The notes: generated by a model from the sequence alone, not told the origin. DNA of 64,000 bases from Nocardia miyunensis NBRC 108239 (GCF_001613065.1 NZ_BDBQ01000023.1:1-64000); one strand, 5' to 3'; positions 55,085-64,000 are shown, counted from the stretch's first letter. Made by a program: numbers and translations.

Positions 55085-55738
55085 TCAGAATTCGAGGTCG
55101 GACCACGGGATATGAATGGGAAAGGGGAATTTCGTGCTGATCGCCGCCGAGTCCTTCGGTACCCATTTTCCGGTGAGCAGGTAGTTGGCCGGGTAGAGGG
55201 GATGGACGCCAGCGGGCAGGTCGCCGTGGGTGCTTTCCAGGGCGAAGATGCGGATCATGGCGATCGCGCTCTGTTCTCGCTGCAGTGTGACTTCCCAGTA
55301 CCAGGGGATCCCCGCCCGCGCGTAGCGGGCCCGCTTCTCGTCCATATCGGCCTGTGAATTCGACGGCGACAAGACTTCGCCGACCAGGAGTACGTCTGCG
55401 GCACGGACATCTTGATAGGGGTTCGGCAGGCACCGAGTGACGAGAAAGTCCGGGGTCACGAAATCGGATTTCCCCCTCGAGCCGAAGAAGATATTCGTTT
55501 CGGTGTGCGCTCGCCAACACTGTTCCGGGTCTGCGGACATCGCTTCCCGGGCGCACCGGCGCAGTCCGCTCCACAGCAGGTTGGTGAACTCCTGATGTTC
55601 AGCCGGACCTCTTCGCAACCAGACGACGCGACCTTCCCACAGCTCGATCTGACCGGCAATCTCGTCCGGCAATTGTTCGAGCTCCTCCCACGTCATGTAC
55701 TCGGGGAGGTCGGGCCGTTCGACGTGCGGATGGGACAT
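55085..55738 (-). CDS. Uma2-family (DUF820) putative restriction-endonuclease-fold protein
   Basis: The protein has 217 residues, with MTWEELEQLPDE near the start, the catalytic-type core TPDFLVT...VLLVGEVLSPSN and the DMDEKRARYARAGIPWYWEV segment of the Uma2 family. These are PD-(D/E)XK-fold proteins frequent in actinobacteria and cyanobacteria with unclear roles. Appears intact. Confidence 0.82.
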   Translation of the reverse strand: MSHPHVERPDLPEYMTWEELEQLPDEIAGQIELWEGRVVWLRRGPAEHQEFTNLLWSGLRRCAREAMSADPEQCWRAHTETNIFFGSRGKSDFVTPDFLVTRCLPNPYQDVRAADVLLVGEVLSPSNSQADMDEKRARYARAGIPWYWEVTLQREQSAIAMIRIFALESTHGDLPAGVHPLYPANYLLTGKWVPKDSAAISTKFPFPIHIPWSDLEF

Positions 55739-55789
55739 GCCTCGATCGTAGTCGCGATGCGGAGTTACCGGCTGCGCTCCGCGTTGTCC

Positions 55790-56122
55790 TCAGGTGGCGA
55801 TGCGGTCCGGTTGCGCGGTGTCGCTCGGGACGGCCGTGGTGCGCAGCGTCTTCAACACGGTGACCATTTCTCGCACCTCATCGGTGGAGAAGAGGGCTTC
55901 CGGGCCGGTGGGGGCGAGCGATCGGAAGGGGGGCTTCCACAGGGCGCCGACATCCACGATGCCGTTTTCGGCGATCACATCGATGAGCAGGTTCAGGAAG
56001 TGGAGCTGGTTGGCGGAGAGGTTCTTCCCGGCCTGGAACTCGTCGAAGGCAGCGGCGGCGGTTTCGCGATCGAGACCGGTCAACCCGCGTAGAAACAGGC
56101 CCAGCCCGCCGTGCTCGGTTTT
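55790..56122 (-). pseudogene. C-terminal fragment of a type I restriction HsdR-like protein
   Basis: The stretch [40 protein letters not shown] and [17 protein letters not shown] matches the C-terminal domain of EcoEI-type HsdR subunits. The helicase and nuclease parts are absent and no HsdM or HsdS is nearby. The frame extends upstream to 56197 but that part is not HsdR-like. Confidence 0.7.
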
Positions 56123-56276
56123 GACAGTGGATCGCGACAGTCGACCGCACACATGCCCTGCAGAAGCACGGTTTGTTCGCAAACCAGAACTCCGCATGCA
56201 AACTGCGGAACTCGTTCACGATCGATACTGTTACTCGATTCTTCGATCTGGACTAGACCGGCATGCGCTCCGCGCT

Positions 56277-56453
56277 TTGAGGTCCGGTGCCGCGAGGAGA
56301 TCCGTAAGGCGACCAAGTCGATCGCGTAGTTCGAGCTGCGCGAGGGTGTGCCGTCCGCACGCGGTGTACCGCAAGTTCGGCCTGTGCCGTGTGTGCCTGC
56401 GCGAGATGGCGCACCGCGGCGAGCTGCCGGGCGTGCACAAGTCCAGCTGGTAG
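56277..56453 (+). pseudogene. Scar built from pieces of rplE and rpsN
   Basis: Bases 56280-56312 copy rplE around 50677, then jump at shared gagatccg to the rplE segment near 50861 (with CAG changed to TAG), then jump near 56352 to the rpsN segment from 51298 to its end. The rpsN part is nearly identical for about 90 bases until the last codons, which read tcc agc tgg tag instead of agc tcc tgg tga. It encodes no functional protein. Confidence 0.9.
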
Positions 56454-56500
56454 TTCGTACCGGATCTGAACAAACGCCGGCCCCGTGCCGACAACAGCGA

Positions 56501-56537
56501 GAGCCCTGGCACAGCGCATTGCGCTGTGCCAGGGCTC
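56501..56537 (+). terminator. Terminator hairpin after the rplE/rpsN scar
   Basis: A 17-bp perfect stem (56501-56517 with 56521-56537) with a three-base loop, followed by gcgtatttt. Positioned like an rpsN-distal terminator. Confidence 0.75.
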
Positions 56538-56657
56538 GCGTATTTTCATCGGCGCGTGATCGCGACGCGTAAAACGCGTTGATATCATCGGTGTGCGACC
56601 GTTTCACGACGTGGATTTCTCGCGGCGAACGCGAACCATCAGCGCGGGAGGTGGTCG

Positions 56658-58643
56658 GTGAGCGCCAGGGCGTTCGGCCGCTACCAGCTGCAAGAGCTGA
56701 TCGGTGAGGGTGGCATGGGCCAGGTTTGGCGGGCCTACGACACCGTCACCGATCGGATCGTGGCCATCAAGGTGCTGCCGGAACATTGTGCGAGCGATCC
56801 CAATTTCCGGGAACGATTCCGGCGCGAGGCGCACGACACCGCCCGGCTGCGGGAACCGCATGTGATCCCGATCCATGGCTACGGCGAAATCGATGGTCGC
56901 TTCTACCTGGACATGCGCCTGATCGACGGCATCGATCTGAGAACCCTGCTGAAACGCGACGGTGCCATGCAACCGAAGACGGCGGTCGCGGTGATCGCGC
57001 AAGCCGCGTCGGCGCTGGATGCGGCACATGAGCAAGGTCTGGTGCACCGCGACGTCAAACCGTCCAACCTGCTGGTCAACGACAGCGGTTTCGTGTACCT
57101 GATCGACTTCGGCATCTGCCGCTCGGCCGAGGATCCCCGGCTGACCCGAACCAGCACGATGATCGGCACCCTGGCCTATATGGCTCCGGAGCGATTCACC
57201 GACGACGTCGTCGACGGCCGATCGGATGTGTATGCCCTGACCTGCGTGTTGTGCGAATGCCTGACCGGAACCCCGCCGTACCCGGGTACCAGTGCGGAAC
57301 AACAGATCGCGGCACATCTGACCGCCGAACCCCCCGCGCCGAGCCTGCGGCGGTCCGACCTGCCGGGCGGGTTCGACCATGTCGTCGCCCGCGGCCTGGC
57401 GAAAAGCCCGGACGACCGCTACTCGACCGCCGGAGAGCTGGCCGTCGCCGCCGGTACCGCGCTGGCCGACACGCCGCCGACGGTCCCGGCGACACCGTTA
57501 CCGAAACCGTCCGAGCATCGCTTCCTGGCCTCGCTTCGATCGAATCGAATGCAGCGCACCCGACTCGCACAACGACGGAAACGTCCTGTCATCAGGGCGA
57601 TGGTGGTCGCGGTCGCGGTGCTGATCGCCGCTGCCGCGGTGGCGGGACTGTGGCGGCTGAGCCACGGGGCCTCGCCCACAGTCGCCTTCGACGGCAAGTA
57701 TGGAGTCACCTATACCCACCAGACCGTGAACGGGAAGCCGGTCGAAGCCGCCACCGATACCCGGGTGTGGTCGGTCCGGTCGCGCTGCCCGCCGCACAGC
57801 GACCGGTGCGTGGCCTCGATCACCAGCGAGAATCCGAGCGTTCCGGGGAGTGCTCCGACCCAGTTCGTCGCCGACTATCGCGATGGCGCGTGGATGGTCA
57901 CCAGAGAGGTGAAACCTTGGCCCGATAACGATTGCATCAGCCCGATCACCCACGCACCGCAGATGGTTCAGGGATGGCAGCAAGTGGCACTACGGTCGTC
58001 CGGATCGCAGTGGACGGGAACGTACCGGGGCTATGTCGGCGGGCCCTGTGTATATGCCCAGGAGAGTGGGATGGCACTGTCCCGCCTCGGCAACATCGAC
58101 TCCAAGGTCCACGTCGCCGCACCCGAGGACATCCCCGCTCCCGTCGATCCGCCGCCGACGGCGATGAACGGGACCTACAAGGTGACCATCACCTACAGCC
58201 CGACCCCGGAAGTTCCGAATCCTCCTGCGCCGGAACAGTTTCGGCAGCGATACGACACCATCTGCCTACGCACGGGCGATCGTTGCGCGGCGACGACCCT
58301 GTCCGACCCGAGCGCGGATCCCCGCGCGGATCCGCGTGCCGTCTTCGCTCCGATGCTCGTGTACGCGGGCGGAACATGGGGCATCGTCTACGACACTCCT
58401 TATCCCTGCTACAACGATTCGAACGAGCCCCACACCACCGCGACCATTCGCTGGAATCTGGTCCGATCCGATACCAGTCCGGATTCCGCCGACTCCTTCA
58501 CCGGCACGTGGTCCCGCGACAAAACCGCCCCCTGTCCCGCGACCAGCCACGCTACCGTCGACATGCGGCCCGTCGGGTCGATCGGTCTGCACCCGGCCCT
58601 CGCCCCGACGATGCCGACCACCGGACCTATCCAGTCACCGTGA
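56658..58643 (+). CDS. Membrane serine/threonine protein kinase
   Basis: The protein has 661 residues. Kinase domain at 8-275: GEGGMGQVW glycine loop, VAIKVLP lysine, HRDVKPSN catalytic loop, DFGICRS and APERF. A single membrane helix (about 313-337) leads to an extracytoplasmic region of about 320 residues with paired cysteines and two similar beta-rich units. This is a PknB-like sensor-kinase layout without PASTA repeats, so the signal is unknown. GTG 56658 has GGGAGGTGG upstream. Confidence 0.92.
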   Translation: MSARAFGRYQLQELIGEGGMGQVWRAYDTVTDRIVAIKVLPEHCASDPNFRERFRREAHDTARLREPHVIPIHGYGEIDGRFYLDMRLIDGIDLRTLLKRDGAMQPKTAVAVIAQAASALDAAHEQGLVHRDVKPSNLLVNDSGFVYLIDFGICRSAEDPRLTRTSTMIGTLAYMAPERFTDDVVDGRSDVYALTCVLCECLTGTPPYPGTSAEQQIAAHLTAEPPAPSLRRSDLPGGFDHVVARGLAKSPDDRYSTAGELAVAAGTALADTPPTVPATPLPKPSEHRFLASLRSNRMQRTRLAQRRKRPVIRAMVVAVAVLIAAAAVAGLWRLSHGASPTVAFDGKYGVTYTHQTVNGKPVEAATDTRVWSVRSRCPPHSDRCVASITSENPSVPGSAPTQFVADYRDGAWMVTREVKPWPDNDCISPITHAPQMVQGWQQVALRSSGSQWTGTYRGYVGGPCVYAQESGMALSRLGNIDSKVHVAAPEDIPAPVDPPPTAMNGTYKVTITYSPTPEVPNPPAPEQFRQRYDTICLRTGDRCAATTLSDPSADPRADPRAVFAPMLVYAGGTWGIVYDTPYPCYNDSNEPHTTATIRWNLVRSDTSPDSADSFTGTWSRDKTAPCPATSHATVDMRPVGSIGLHPALAPTMPTTGPIQSP

Positions 58644-58667
58644 CTCAGGCGGGCGTATCCGCCGATA

Positions 58668-59081
58668 TCAGACCGGAATGACGGTCAGCAGGTTTTCGAT
58701 TCCTTTGAAATCGGCTGCGTTGCGGGTGTACAGCGGGAGATCGTTCACCGATGCCACGGCGGCGATCATCAGATCCACCTTGCGCGGCTTGGGGTTTCGG
58801 CCTGCCGCGATGACGAGTTTGGCCATCGAGGTGAATCGGCGGGCTGCGGCCGGGCAGAATGGAATCGGTTCGAAGATGTGCTCGAACTCGAGCATTCGTT
58901 CGGTCCGCAGGGCAAGTACCGCCGGGGTTGTCGCCATGGCGATCCCCAGCCCGAGTTCGGCTATGGTCAGCGTGCTGATCTGTGGTTGTACGGGCAGGTC
59001 GGCGGCATCGATGGTGCTTATGTCGATCAGCACGCAGGTGTCCAAGAGCCCGGCCGGAAGTTGGGCAGGTGCCTCAGTCAT
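58668..59081 (-). CDS. PIN-domain toxin (VapC-like)
   Basis: The protein has 137 residues. Acidic PIN residues are visible: Asp14 in LLDTCVLID, Glu42 in TIAELG, and the later Asp in VDLMIAAVA and YTRNAADF. Such proteins cut RNA with a metal ion. Overlaps the antitoxin gene by eight bases, as toxin-antitoxin pairs often do. Confidence 0.9.
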   Translation of the reverse strand: MTEAPAQLPAGLLDTCVLIDISTIDAADLPVQPQISTLTIAELGLGIAMATTPAVLALRTERMLEFEHIFEPIPFCPAAARRFTSMAKLVIAAGRNPKPRKVDLMIAAVASVNDLPLYTRNAADFKGIENLLTVIPV

Positions 59082-59328
59082 CGAGGCGGTCCTCGCCGAA
59101 GGCGGCGTCCACCTCCGCGCGTTCCTCGGCGCTGCCGGCCAAGTGAGCGAAGCGGGCGACGCGGGCCTTGAGTTCGTCGGCTGTGACGGTTCGCCGCGGC
59201 GTGATCGGCCGGAGCTCGCCCACGGGCCGCCCGTTGCGGGTGATGACGAAATCTTCCCCAGCCTCCAACGCGTCCATCACGTTGGCGCTGCCGTTGCGTA
59301 ACTCCGCCTGGGTGATCGTTTTCGTCAT
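59074..59328 (-). CDS. Antitoxin, Phd/VapB type
   Basis: The protein has 84 residues with the Phd-like start ITQAELRNGSANVMDALEAGEDFVITRNGRPV and an acidic C-terminal tail that should wrap the toxin. First of the pair; probably represses its own promoter. Confidence 0.88.
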   Translation of the reverse strand: MTKTITQAELRNGSANVMDALEAGEDFVITRNGRPVGELRPITPRRTVTADELKARVARFAHLAGSAEERAEVDAAFGEDRLDD

Positions 59329-59374
59329 GACGGCAATGATAGCGTCCGATGCTATCTGATGCTATCGGCGTGGA

Positions 59375-60292
59375 TCAGATCGGGTAGGTGACTCCGGTGA
59401 GTTGTTCGGAGACGGTCCAGAGGCGTTGTTGGATGGACTGGTCGTAGGACAGGGGGCTGGAGGTGACCGGGCGGGGGTTTCCTCGGCTTTGGGTTCTGCC
59501 GTCGGGGCCGTAGTACTGGCCGCCGAGCACGCCGGGGTCGGTGGCGGCGCGCAGGCTGGGGAGCGCGCCCATCGCGGCGGGCTGGGCGATCAGGGGGACG
59601 ACCAGGGGAGCGAGCAGGCGGATGGCGGCGGGGAGGTTGCGCATCAGTTCGGTATCGGCGGCGCCCGGATGTGCCGCTACGGCGATGGTGGTGGCCTCGG
59701 TGTGTGCGGCGAGGCGGCGCTGGAGTTCGTAGGTGAACATCAGGTTCGCCAGTTTGGCCTGGCCGTAGGCGGCGACCCGGTTGTAGGAACGCTCCCACTG
59801 CAGGTCGTCGAAGTGGATGTCGGCCATGATGCGGTGGCCGATACTGCTGACCGTCACCACGCGGGAGCCCGGAACCGGCAGCATCAGGTCCAGGAGCAGG
59901 CCGGTCAGTGCGAAATGGCCCAGGTGGTTGGTGCCGAACTGTAGCTCGAACCCGTCCTTGGTGGTCTGGTACGGGGTGTGCATCACGCCGGCGTTGTTGA
60001 TCAGCAGATCGATCGTCGAATGCGCGGCGTGCAGGTCGTCCGCGGCGGCGCGTACGGATTCCAGTGATGTCAGATCCAGCTGCTGCACGCTCAGTCGCGC
60101 GCCCGGCACGGTGTCGGTGATGCGGGCGGCGGCCTGTTTGCCCTTCTCGACGTCCCGTACCGCCAGCACCACCGAGGCTCCGTGCGCGGCCAGTGCCCGC
60201 GTGGTCTCGAAACCCAGGCCGGTATTGGCGCCGGTGACGACCGCGACCCGGCCGTTCTGCGCCGGAATGTCACTCTCGGACCATTTGCTCAT
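59375..60292 (-). CDS. Short-chain dehydrogenase/reductase
   Basis: The protein has 305 residues: TGANTGLG is the NAD(P) binding motif, LINNAGVM follows, then a catalytic Ser in VTVSSIGHR and YGQAKLAN with the active Tyr and Lys. Retinol-dehydrogenase-like (extended helix after YxxxK). ATG 60292 has GGAGGAACTC directly upstream. Divergent from the TetR gene, which probably represses it through the three palindromes between them. Confidence 0.9.
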   Translation of the reverse strand: MSKWSESDIPAQNGRVAVVTGANTGLGFETTRALAAHGASVVLAVRDVEKGKQAAARITDTVPGARLSVQQLDLTSLESVRAAADDLHAAHSTIDLLINNAGVMHTPYQTTKDGFELQFGTNHLGHFALTGLLLDLMLPVPGSRVVTVSSIGHRIMADIHFDDLQWERSYNRVAAYGQAKLANLMFTYELQRRLAAHTEATTIAVAAHPGAADTELMRNLPAAIRLLAPLVVPLIAQPAAMGALPSLRAATDPGVLGGQYYGPDGRTQSRGNPRPVTSSPLSYDQSIQQRLWTVSEQLTGVTYPI

Positions 60293-60325
60293 GAGTTCCT
60301 CCATTCCCGGAACCGCCGGTATTAC

Positions 60326-60396
60326 AGACCGGCGGTCTCTTGTTGTGGTTCCGACGTTAAGAGACCATCGGTCTGTTGTCAATAGACCGACGGTCT
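60326..60396. promoter_or_regulatory. Three copies of a TetR-type palindrome
   Basis: agaccggcggtct at 60326, agaccatcggtct at 60362 and agaccgacggtct at 60384 share a 13-base dyad. They occupy the divergent promoter region between the dehydrogenase and the TetR gene; the last ends 13 bases before the TetR start. Confidence 0.85.
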
Positions 60397-60409
60397 GTAA
60401 TATGACGAT

Positions 60410-61090
60410 GTGGTTTTCCAGAGGGCGCGCAGTGCGGAGCAGCGGGAGATGCGCCGACGCGCGATCCTGGACGCGGCTGCCGCGATGCTCGACCAGATGC
60501 CGGTTGCCGACCTGACCCTGAACGAACTCAGCCGCCGCGTCTGCCTGGCGAAGTCGAATGTGTTGCGCTACTTCGAATCTCGTGAGGAGATCCTGCTCGA
60601 ACTCCTGGACCGGGGATTGCGGGAATGCGTGAGTGAGGTCTCCGCGGAGGTATCCGGGATCGATCCGCGACTACCGGCTGCCGAGCGAGGCGCCCGGCTC
60701 GCCGCCGTTCTCGCTCGCGCGCTGGGAGATCGTCCCGTCCTGTGTGATCTGATCGCGGCGCAGCCGGGAGTGCTGGAACGCAACGTATCTCCCGAAGTGA
60801 TCGTGCGCTACAAGCGTTCCGGCTACGACAACCTCGTGATCCTGGTCGATCGCGTCCGGGAACTGCTACCCGAACTCGGCGAGGGCGCGTGGATGGTGTG
60901 CACGATGTCGGCGATCCTGGCCGCCGCCCTGAGTGCGCACTCTCGGCCGTCGCCCAGCGTGCTCGCCGCCTACCAGTCCGATCCCACCCTGGCCGCGCTT
61001 CGTCTCGATCGGCCCACCACCCTCGAAAACGCCCTCGCCACACTGGTTTCGGGCGCTCTCGCCGGCGCGGGAAACCCGGACCGGTCCTGA
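60410..61090 (+). CDS. TetR-family transcriptional regulator
   Basis: The protein has 226 residues. The helix-turn-helix is at 14-60 (RRAILDAAAAMLDQMPVADLTLNEL, then AKSNVLRYFESREEILLEL). The C-terminal domain is helical with unknown ligand. GTG 60410 has no clear Shine-Dalgarno sequence. Likely binds the palindromes just upstream. Confidence 0.9.
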   Translation: MVFQRARSAEQREMRRRAILDAAAAMLDQMPVADLTLNELSRRVCLAKSNVLRYFESREEILLELLDRGLRECVSEVSAEVSGIDPRLPAAERGARLAAVLARALGDRPVLCDLIAAQPGVLERNVSPEVIVRYKRSGYDNLVILVDRVRELLPELGEGAWMVCTMSAILAAALSAHSRPSPSVLAAYQSDPTLAALRLDRPTTLENALATLVSGALAGAGNPDRS

Positions 61091-61120
61091 TCCTGGGACG
61101 GTTCGGTGCGCCGCCGACGC

Positions 61121-64000
61121 TCAGATCGGGGGTAGGTGGCAGATCTGGATGAGTTCGCGGTCGCGGGTGCGGGAGACCAGGAGGCCGCGGCCCGGGGGAT
61201 ATTTGGCGGGTTTGACGTCGCCCAGCAGGACGCCTTCGTCCCTGGGAGTGCTCATCAGGAGGGCGTCCACGGACATGTCCTTCATGGGGCCCAGGACATT
61301 GTCGTAGAGGGCTCGGCCGGCGCCGCCCGAGCGTCGGGCGATGATCACGTGCAGGCCGATGTCGCGTGCCTGCGGGATCAGGTCGAGCAGGGCGACCAGA
61401 GGGTTCTTGGAGGCCACCATGTCGTAGTCGTCGACGATCACGTATACCTCGGGACCGGTCCACCAGCTGCGTTCGCGCAACTGCTGGGGAGTGATGTCGG
61501 AGCCGGGGATGCGCTCGGACACGAAACCCGCGACCTCCCCGAGCATTCCGATCGATGTCTGCGAGGACGTCGAATAGCCCGCCAGGTGCGGCCCTTCCAC
61601 CGCGCCCAGCATGGTGCGGCGGTAGTCGACCATGATGATCCGCGCGTCGTTCGGGTGCGTGTTCTCCGCGATGCCCATCGCGATATTGCGCAGCAGGGTG
61701 GTTTTGCCGCAGCCGACGTCCGCGAATGCCATCAGGTGCGGTTGTTCGTCGAAATCCAGGATCAGCGGCTGCAATTCGGACTCGCCCAGACCGATCAGCA
61801 CGCGCTTGTTGTCCAGCGTCAACCCCTGGTCCCGAACTGCGGCAAGCGCCTGCTCGCGCGGGATCCGCAATGGCAGCATGCGCACGTCGGGGGCCCGGCG
61901 TCCCGGGTACGTCCGGATCAGTTCGGCCTTCGCCGCGCCCACGCCGTCGGACAGCGTGTCCGGGTCGGTGGAGGAGTCCAGCCGGGGCAGCGCCAGCAGC
62001 ATGTGCAGTTTGGCTTTGGTCATGCCGCGACCGGGCCGGTTGAGCGGAACGGCCACCGCGGCACGGCGATCCATCTCCGAGTCGGACGGATCGCCCAGCC
62101 GCAGTTCGATGCGGGTGCCGAGCTGGTCCCGGACCACCGGGCGGATCTCCGCCCAGCGGTTGGCGCCGAGCACGATGTGGATGCCGTAGGACAGGCCGCG
62201 CGAGGCCAGCGACAGCACATGCGGTTCGATGGCGCCGAATTCCTCACGGAACGCCGCCCAGCCGTCGATCACCAGGAAGACGTCGCCGAACAGGTCTTCC
62301 GAGAGCGGGTCGCCCGCCCGCTCGGATTCGGGCAGGTTCGCCAATTCGGCCTTGCGCCTGCGGAAATCGCGCATGTTCTCGATGCCCAGCGCCAGGAACC
62401 GGGCCTCGCGCTGGCGCAGCAGCGTGATGAGTTCGGCGACGGTGCGGCGCACCCGGTCACCCTCGAGCCGGCTGGCGGCCGAACCGACGTGCGGCAGATC
62501 GCGCAGACCGGCCAGGGTGCCGCCGCCGAAGTCGACACAGTAGAACTGCACCTGCTCGGGGGTGTGGGTGGCGGCCGCGGCCATGACGACGGTGCGCAGC
62601 GCGGTGGACTTGCCCGACTGCGGGCCGCCGACCACGGCCACGTGGCCCTGCGCGGCGGACAGATCGATGATCAGCAGATCGCGTCGCTGCTCGTACGGCT
62701 TGTCGACGATGCCGATCGGCATCCGCAGCTCGCCATTGCCGCCGGACGAACGCCAATCCGGTTCGAGCAGAAGCATATCCACCGACGGGGAGATGTCCAG
62801 CGGCGGCAGCCAGACCTCGTGCGCGGGGCGGCCGTGGCCGACGAGCCGGTCGACGACCACCTGCAGCACACTGCGTTCGGGCCCGGCCTCCTCCGGCTCG
62901 GCGGCCAGTTCGGCCAGATCCGGCAGTTCGACCTGGACCGGGGCGGGCGCCTCGTGGATCGCCACCGGAGCGGCGGTGAACACGTCCACCGTATCGGTCA
63001 GGGCCGCGGCGCCGAGCGTTCGCGGCCCGGTGCTGACCGGGGCCACGTACGGCCCGGAGACATAGCTGCCGTTGAAGCGCATCGGGTCGGCCGAATCGCT
63101 CTTCAGATAGGCCGAACCGGGCTGGCTGGGCAGGTGGTAGGCGTCGGTGATGCCCAGGACCTGCCGGGATTCACTGGCCGAGAAGGTGCGCAGGCCGATG
63201 CGGTAGGACAGGTGCGAGTCCAGCCCGCGCAGCCGGTTCTCCTCCAGTCGCTGCGAGGCCAGCAGCAGATGCACGCGCAGCGAGCGGCCCAGGCGGCCGA
63301 TCATGACGAACAGTTCGGCGAAATCCGGCTTCTGCGTGAGCAATTCGGTGAACTCGTCGACGATGACGAACAGCGCGGGCAATGGATCCAGCGCCGCGCC
63401 GTTGGAGCGGGCCTTCTCGTATTCGGTGACGTTCGCGAAATTGCCTGCCGCGCGCAGCAGTTCCTGGCGGCGGTTCATCTCACCGGCCAGCGCGTCGCGC
63501 ATCCGGTCGACCATCGAGAGTTCTTCCTCGAGGTTGGTGATGACCGCGGCCACGTGCGGCAGCGGATCCAGGCCCAGGAACGTCGCGCCGCCCTTGAAGT
63601 CGACCAGCACGAGGTTCAACAGGTCCGGGGAGTGCGTGGTCACCATCGACAGCACGAGGGTGCGCAGGAATTCGGATTTACCCGAACCCGTTGCGCCGAT
63701 GCACAATCCGTGCGGCCCCATACCGTTCTCGGCGGCCTCCTTGATATCGATCTCCACCGGCTGACCGTCCGGCGTGATCCCGATCGGCACCCGCAGCCGC
63801 TCCCGCGCCGAGCGGGGACGCCACACCGTCGCGGCTTCGATCTTCGCCGCGTCCGGGATCTTCAGCAGCGACATCAGGCCCGGGTCGGTGATGGTATCCG
63901 CGTCCAGGTCGACGATCTGGCTGGCGGTGGCGGTGCGATAGCGCGCCATCCCCCGGGCGAAGGTCGTGCTCTCGGACAAGCCGACCATGTCCGGACCCGC
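61121..64000 (-). CDS. eccC: Type VII secretion ATPase EccC, partial (runs off right edge)
   Basis: The frame is open past the ATG at 63988 to the window end, so the N-terminal membrane part is outside; 960 residues are visible. Three FtsK/SpoIIIE ATPase modules follow: GATGSGKS near the start, GGPQSGKST in the middle and DVGCGKTT near the end, with Walker B-like VLVDFKGG, VIVDEFTE and VIVDDYD. EccC recognizes substrates and drives ESX export. Probably serves the WXG-like and toxin proteins at 42.7-46.8 kb, though which ESX system this is cannot be told. Confidence 0.93.
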   Translation of the reverse strand, partial: AGPDMVGLSESTTFARGMARYRTATASQIVDLDADTITDPGLMSLLKIPDAAKIEAATVWRPRSARERLRVPIGITPDGQPVEIDIKEAAENGMGPHGLCIGATGSGKSEFLRTLVLSMVTTHSPDLLNLVLVDFKGGATFLGLDPLPHVAAVITNLEEELSMVDRMRDALAGEMNRRQELLRAAGNFANVTEYEKARSNGAALDPLPALFVIVDEFTELLTQKPDFAELFVMIGRLGRSLRVHLLLASQRLEENRLRGLDSHLSYRIGLRTFSASESRQVLGITDAYHLPSQPGSAYLKSDSADPMRFNGSYVSGPYVAPVSTGPRTLGAAALTDTVDVFTAAPVAIHEAPAPVQVELPDLAELAAEPEEAGPERSVLQVVVDRLVGHGRPAHEVWLPPLDISPSVDMLLLEPDWRSSGGNGELRMPIGIVDKPYEQRRDLLIIDLSAAQGHVAVVGGPQSGKSTALRTVVMAAAATHTPEQVQFYCVDFGGGTLAGLRDLPHVGSAASRLEGDRVRRTVAELITLLRQREARFLALGIENMRDFRRRKAELANLPESERAGDPLSEDLFGDVFLVIDGWAAFREEFGAIEPHVLSLASRGLSYGIHIVLGANRWAEIRPVVRDQLGTRIELRLGDPSDSEMDRRAAVAVPLNRPGRGMTKAKLHMLLALPRLDSSTDPDTLSDGVGAAKAELIRTYPGRRAPDVRMLPLRIPREQALAAVRDQGLTLDNKRVLIGLGESELQPLILDFDEQPHLMAFADVGCGKTTLLRNIAMGIAENTHPNDARIIMVDYRRTMLGAVEGPHLAGYSTSSQTSIGMLGEVAGFVSERIPGSDITPQQLRERSWWTGPEVYVIVDDYDMVASKNPLVALLDLIPQARDIGLHVIIARRSGGAGRALYDNVLGPMKDMSVDALLMSTPRDEGVLLGDVKPAKYPPGRGLLVSRTRDRELIQICHLPPI

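Noticed and set aside
56277..56453. Second functional rpsN
   Set aside because: It lacks the first half including one zinc CxxC pair and contains an in-frame stop upstream.
1..64000. CRISPR arrays, tRNA or rRNA genes
   Set aside because: I saw no regularly spaced short repeats and no cloverleaf or rRNA sequence, though a tRNA scan could not be run.

Overview
The window is high-GC DNA from a mycolic-acid actinomycete, most likely a Nocardia or close relative. The evidence is GTG starts and ATGA gene overlaps throughout, IdeR-type iron boxes, a SecA2, an ESX (type VII) EccC ATPase, WXG100-type secretion targets and an actinobacterial rplN-rplX-rplE-rpsN block. Genus is inferred; no rRNA is present.

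Region 1 (1-28.8 kb) is an iron-regulated metallophore locus. Leftward operon: an SznF-like cupin protein, a YqcI/YcgG-family N-hydroxylase (AglA/GntA type), a free carrier protein, a KS-T-C-A-T megasynthase, a Cy-A-T-C-KS-AT-cMT-ACP hybrid megasynthase, and an NRPS that runs off the left edge. The SznF-like/AglA-like pair resembles the pair proposed to build the diazeniumdiolate amino acid graminine. I therefore read this as a candidate diazeniumdiolate (or other N-N bonded) siderophore pathway carrying a Cys-derived thiazoline and an alpha-methylated polyketide unit. Upstream lie a siderophore-binding lipoprotein, an IrtAB-like ABC pair, a divergent siderophore-interacting flavoprotein, and a FepDGC-like importer. 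IdeR-like boxes sit before four transcription units here and before a fifth gene at 39.6 kb. Three tandem-repeat expansions lie inside the megasynthase genes.

Region 2 (28.8-35.9 kb): a GntR regulator heads an overlapping pxpA-pxpB-pxpC operon (5-oxoprolinase), followed by an MHS-type MFS transporter, a UPF0317/DUF1445 protein (D-glutamate cyclase-like family), a VOC protein and an XRE-cupin regulator. This suggests 5-oxoproline/D-glutamate catabolism.

Region 3 (36-42 kb): secA2, a second siderophore-interacting protein with an iron box across its start, and a glycogen-debranching-type glucosidase.

Region 4 (42-47.5 kb): a type VII polymorphic-toxin locus. It holds a YbaB-like protein, a WXG100-like target, a 1143-residue toxin with a DNA/RNA non-specific endonuclease tip, a probable immunity protein and a small hypothetical.

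Region 5 (47.6-56.6 kb): an M13 lipoprotein peptidase, then rplN-rplX-rplE-rpsN ending in a hairpin instead of continuing to rpsH. A decayed island follows: a multiply disrupted hypothetical gene, an Rpn-like nuclease, an IS256-type transposase remnant, a Uma2 nuclease, an HsdR C-terminal fragment and a scar made of pieces of rplE and rpsN. 

Region 6 (56.6-64 kb): a membrane Ser/Thr kinase, a VapBC-type pair, a short-chain dehydrogenase divergent from its probable TetR regulator across three matching palindromes, and the EccC ATPase running off the right edge.
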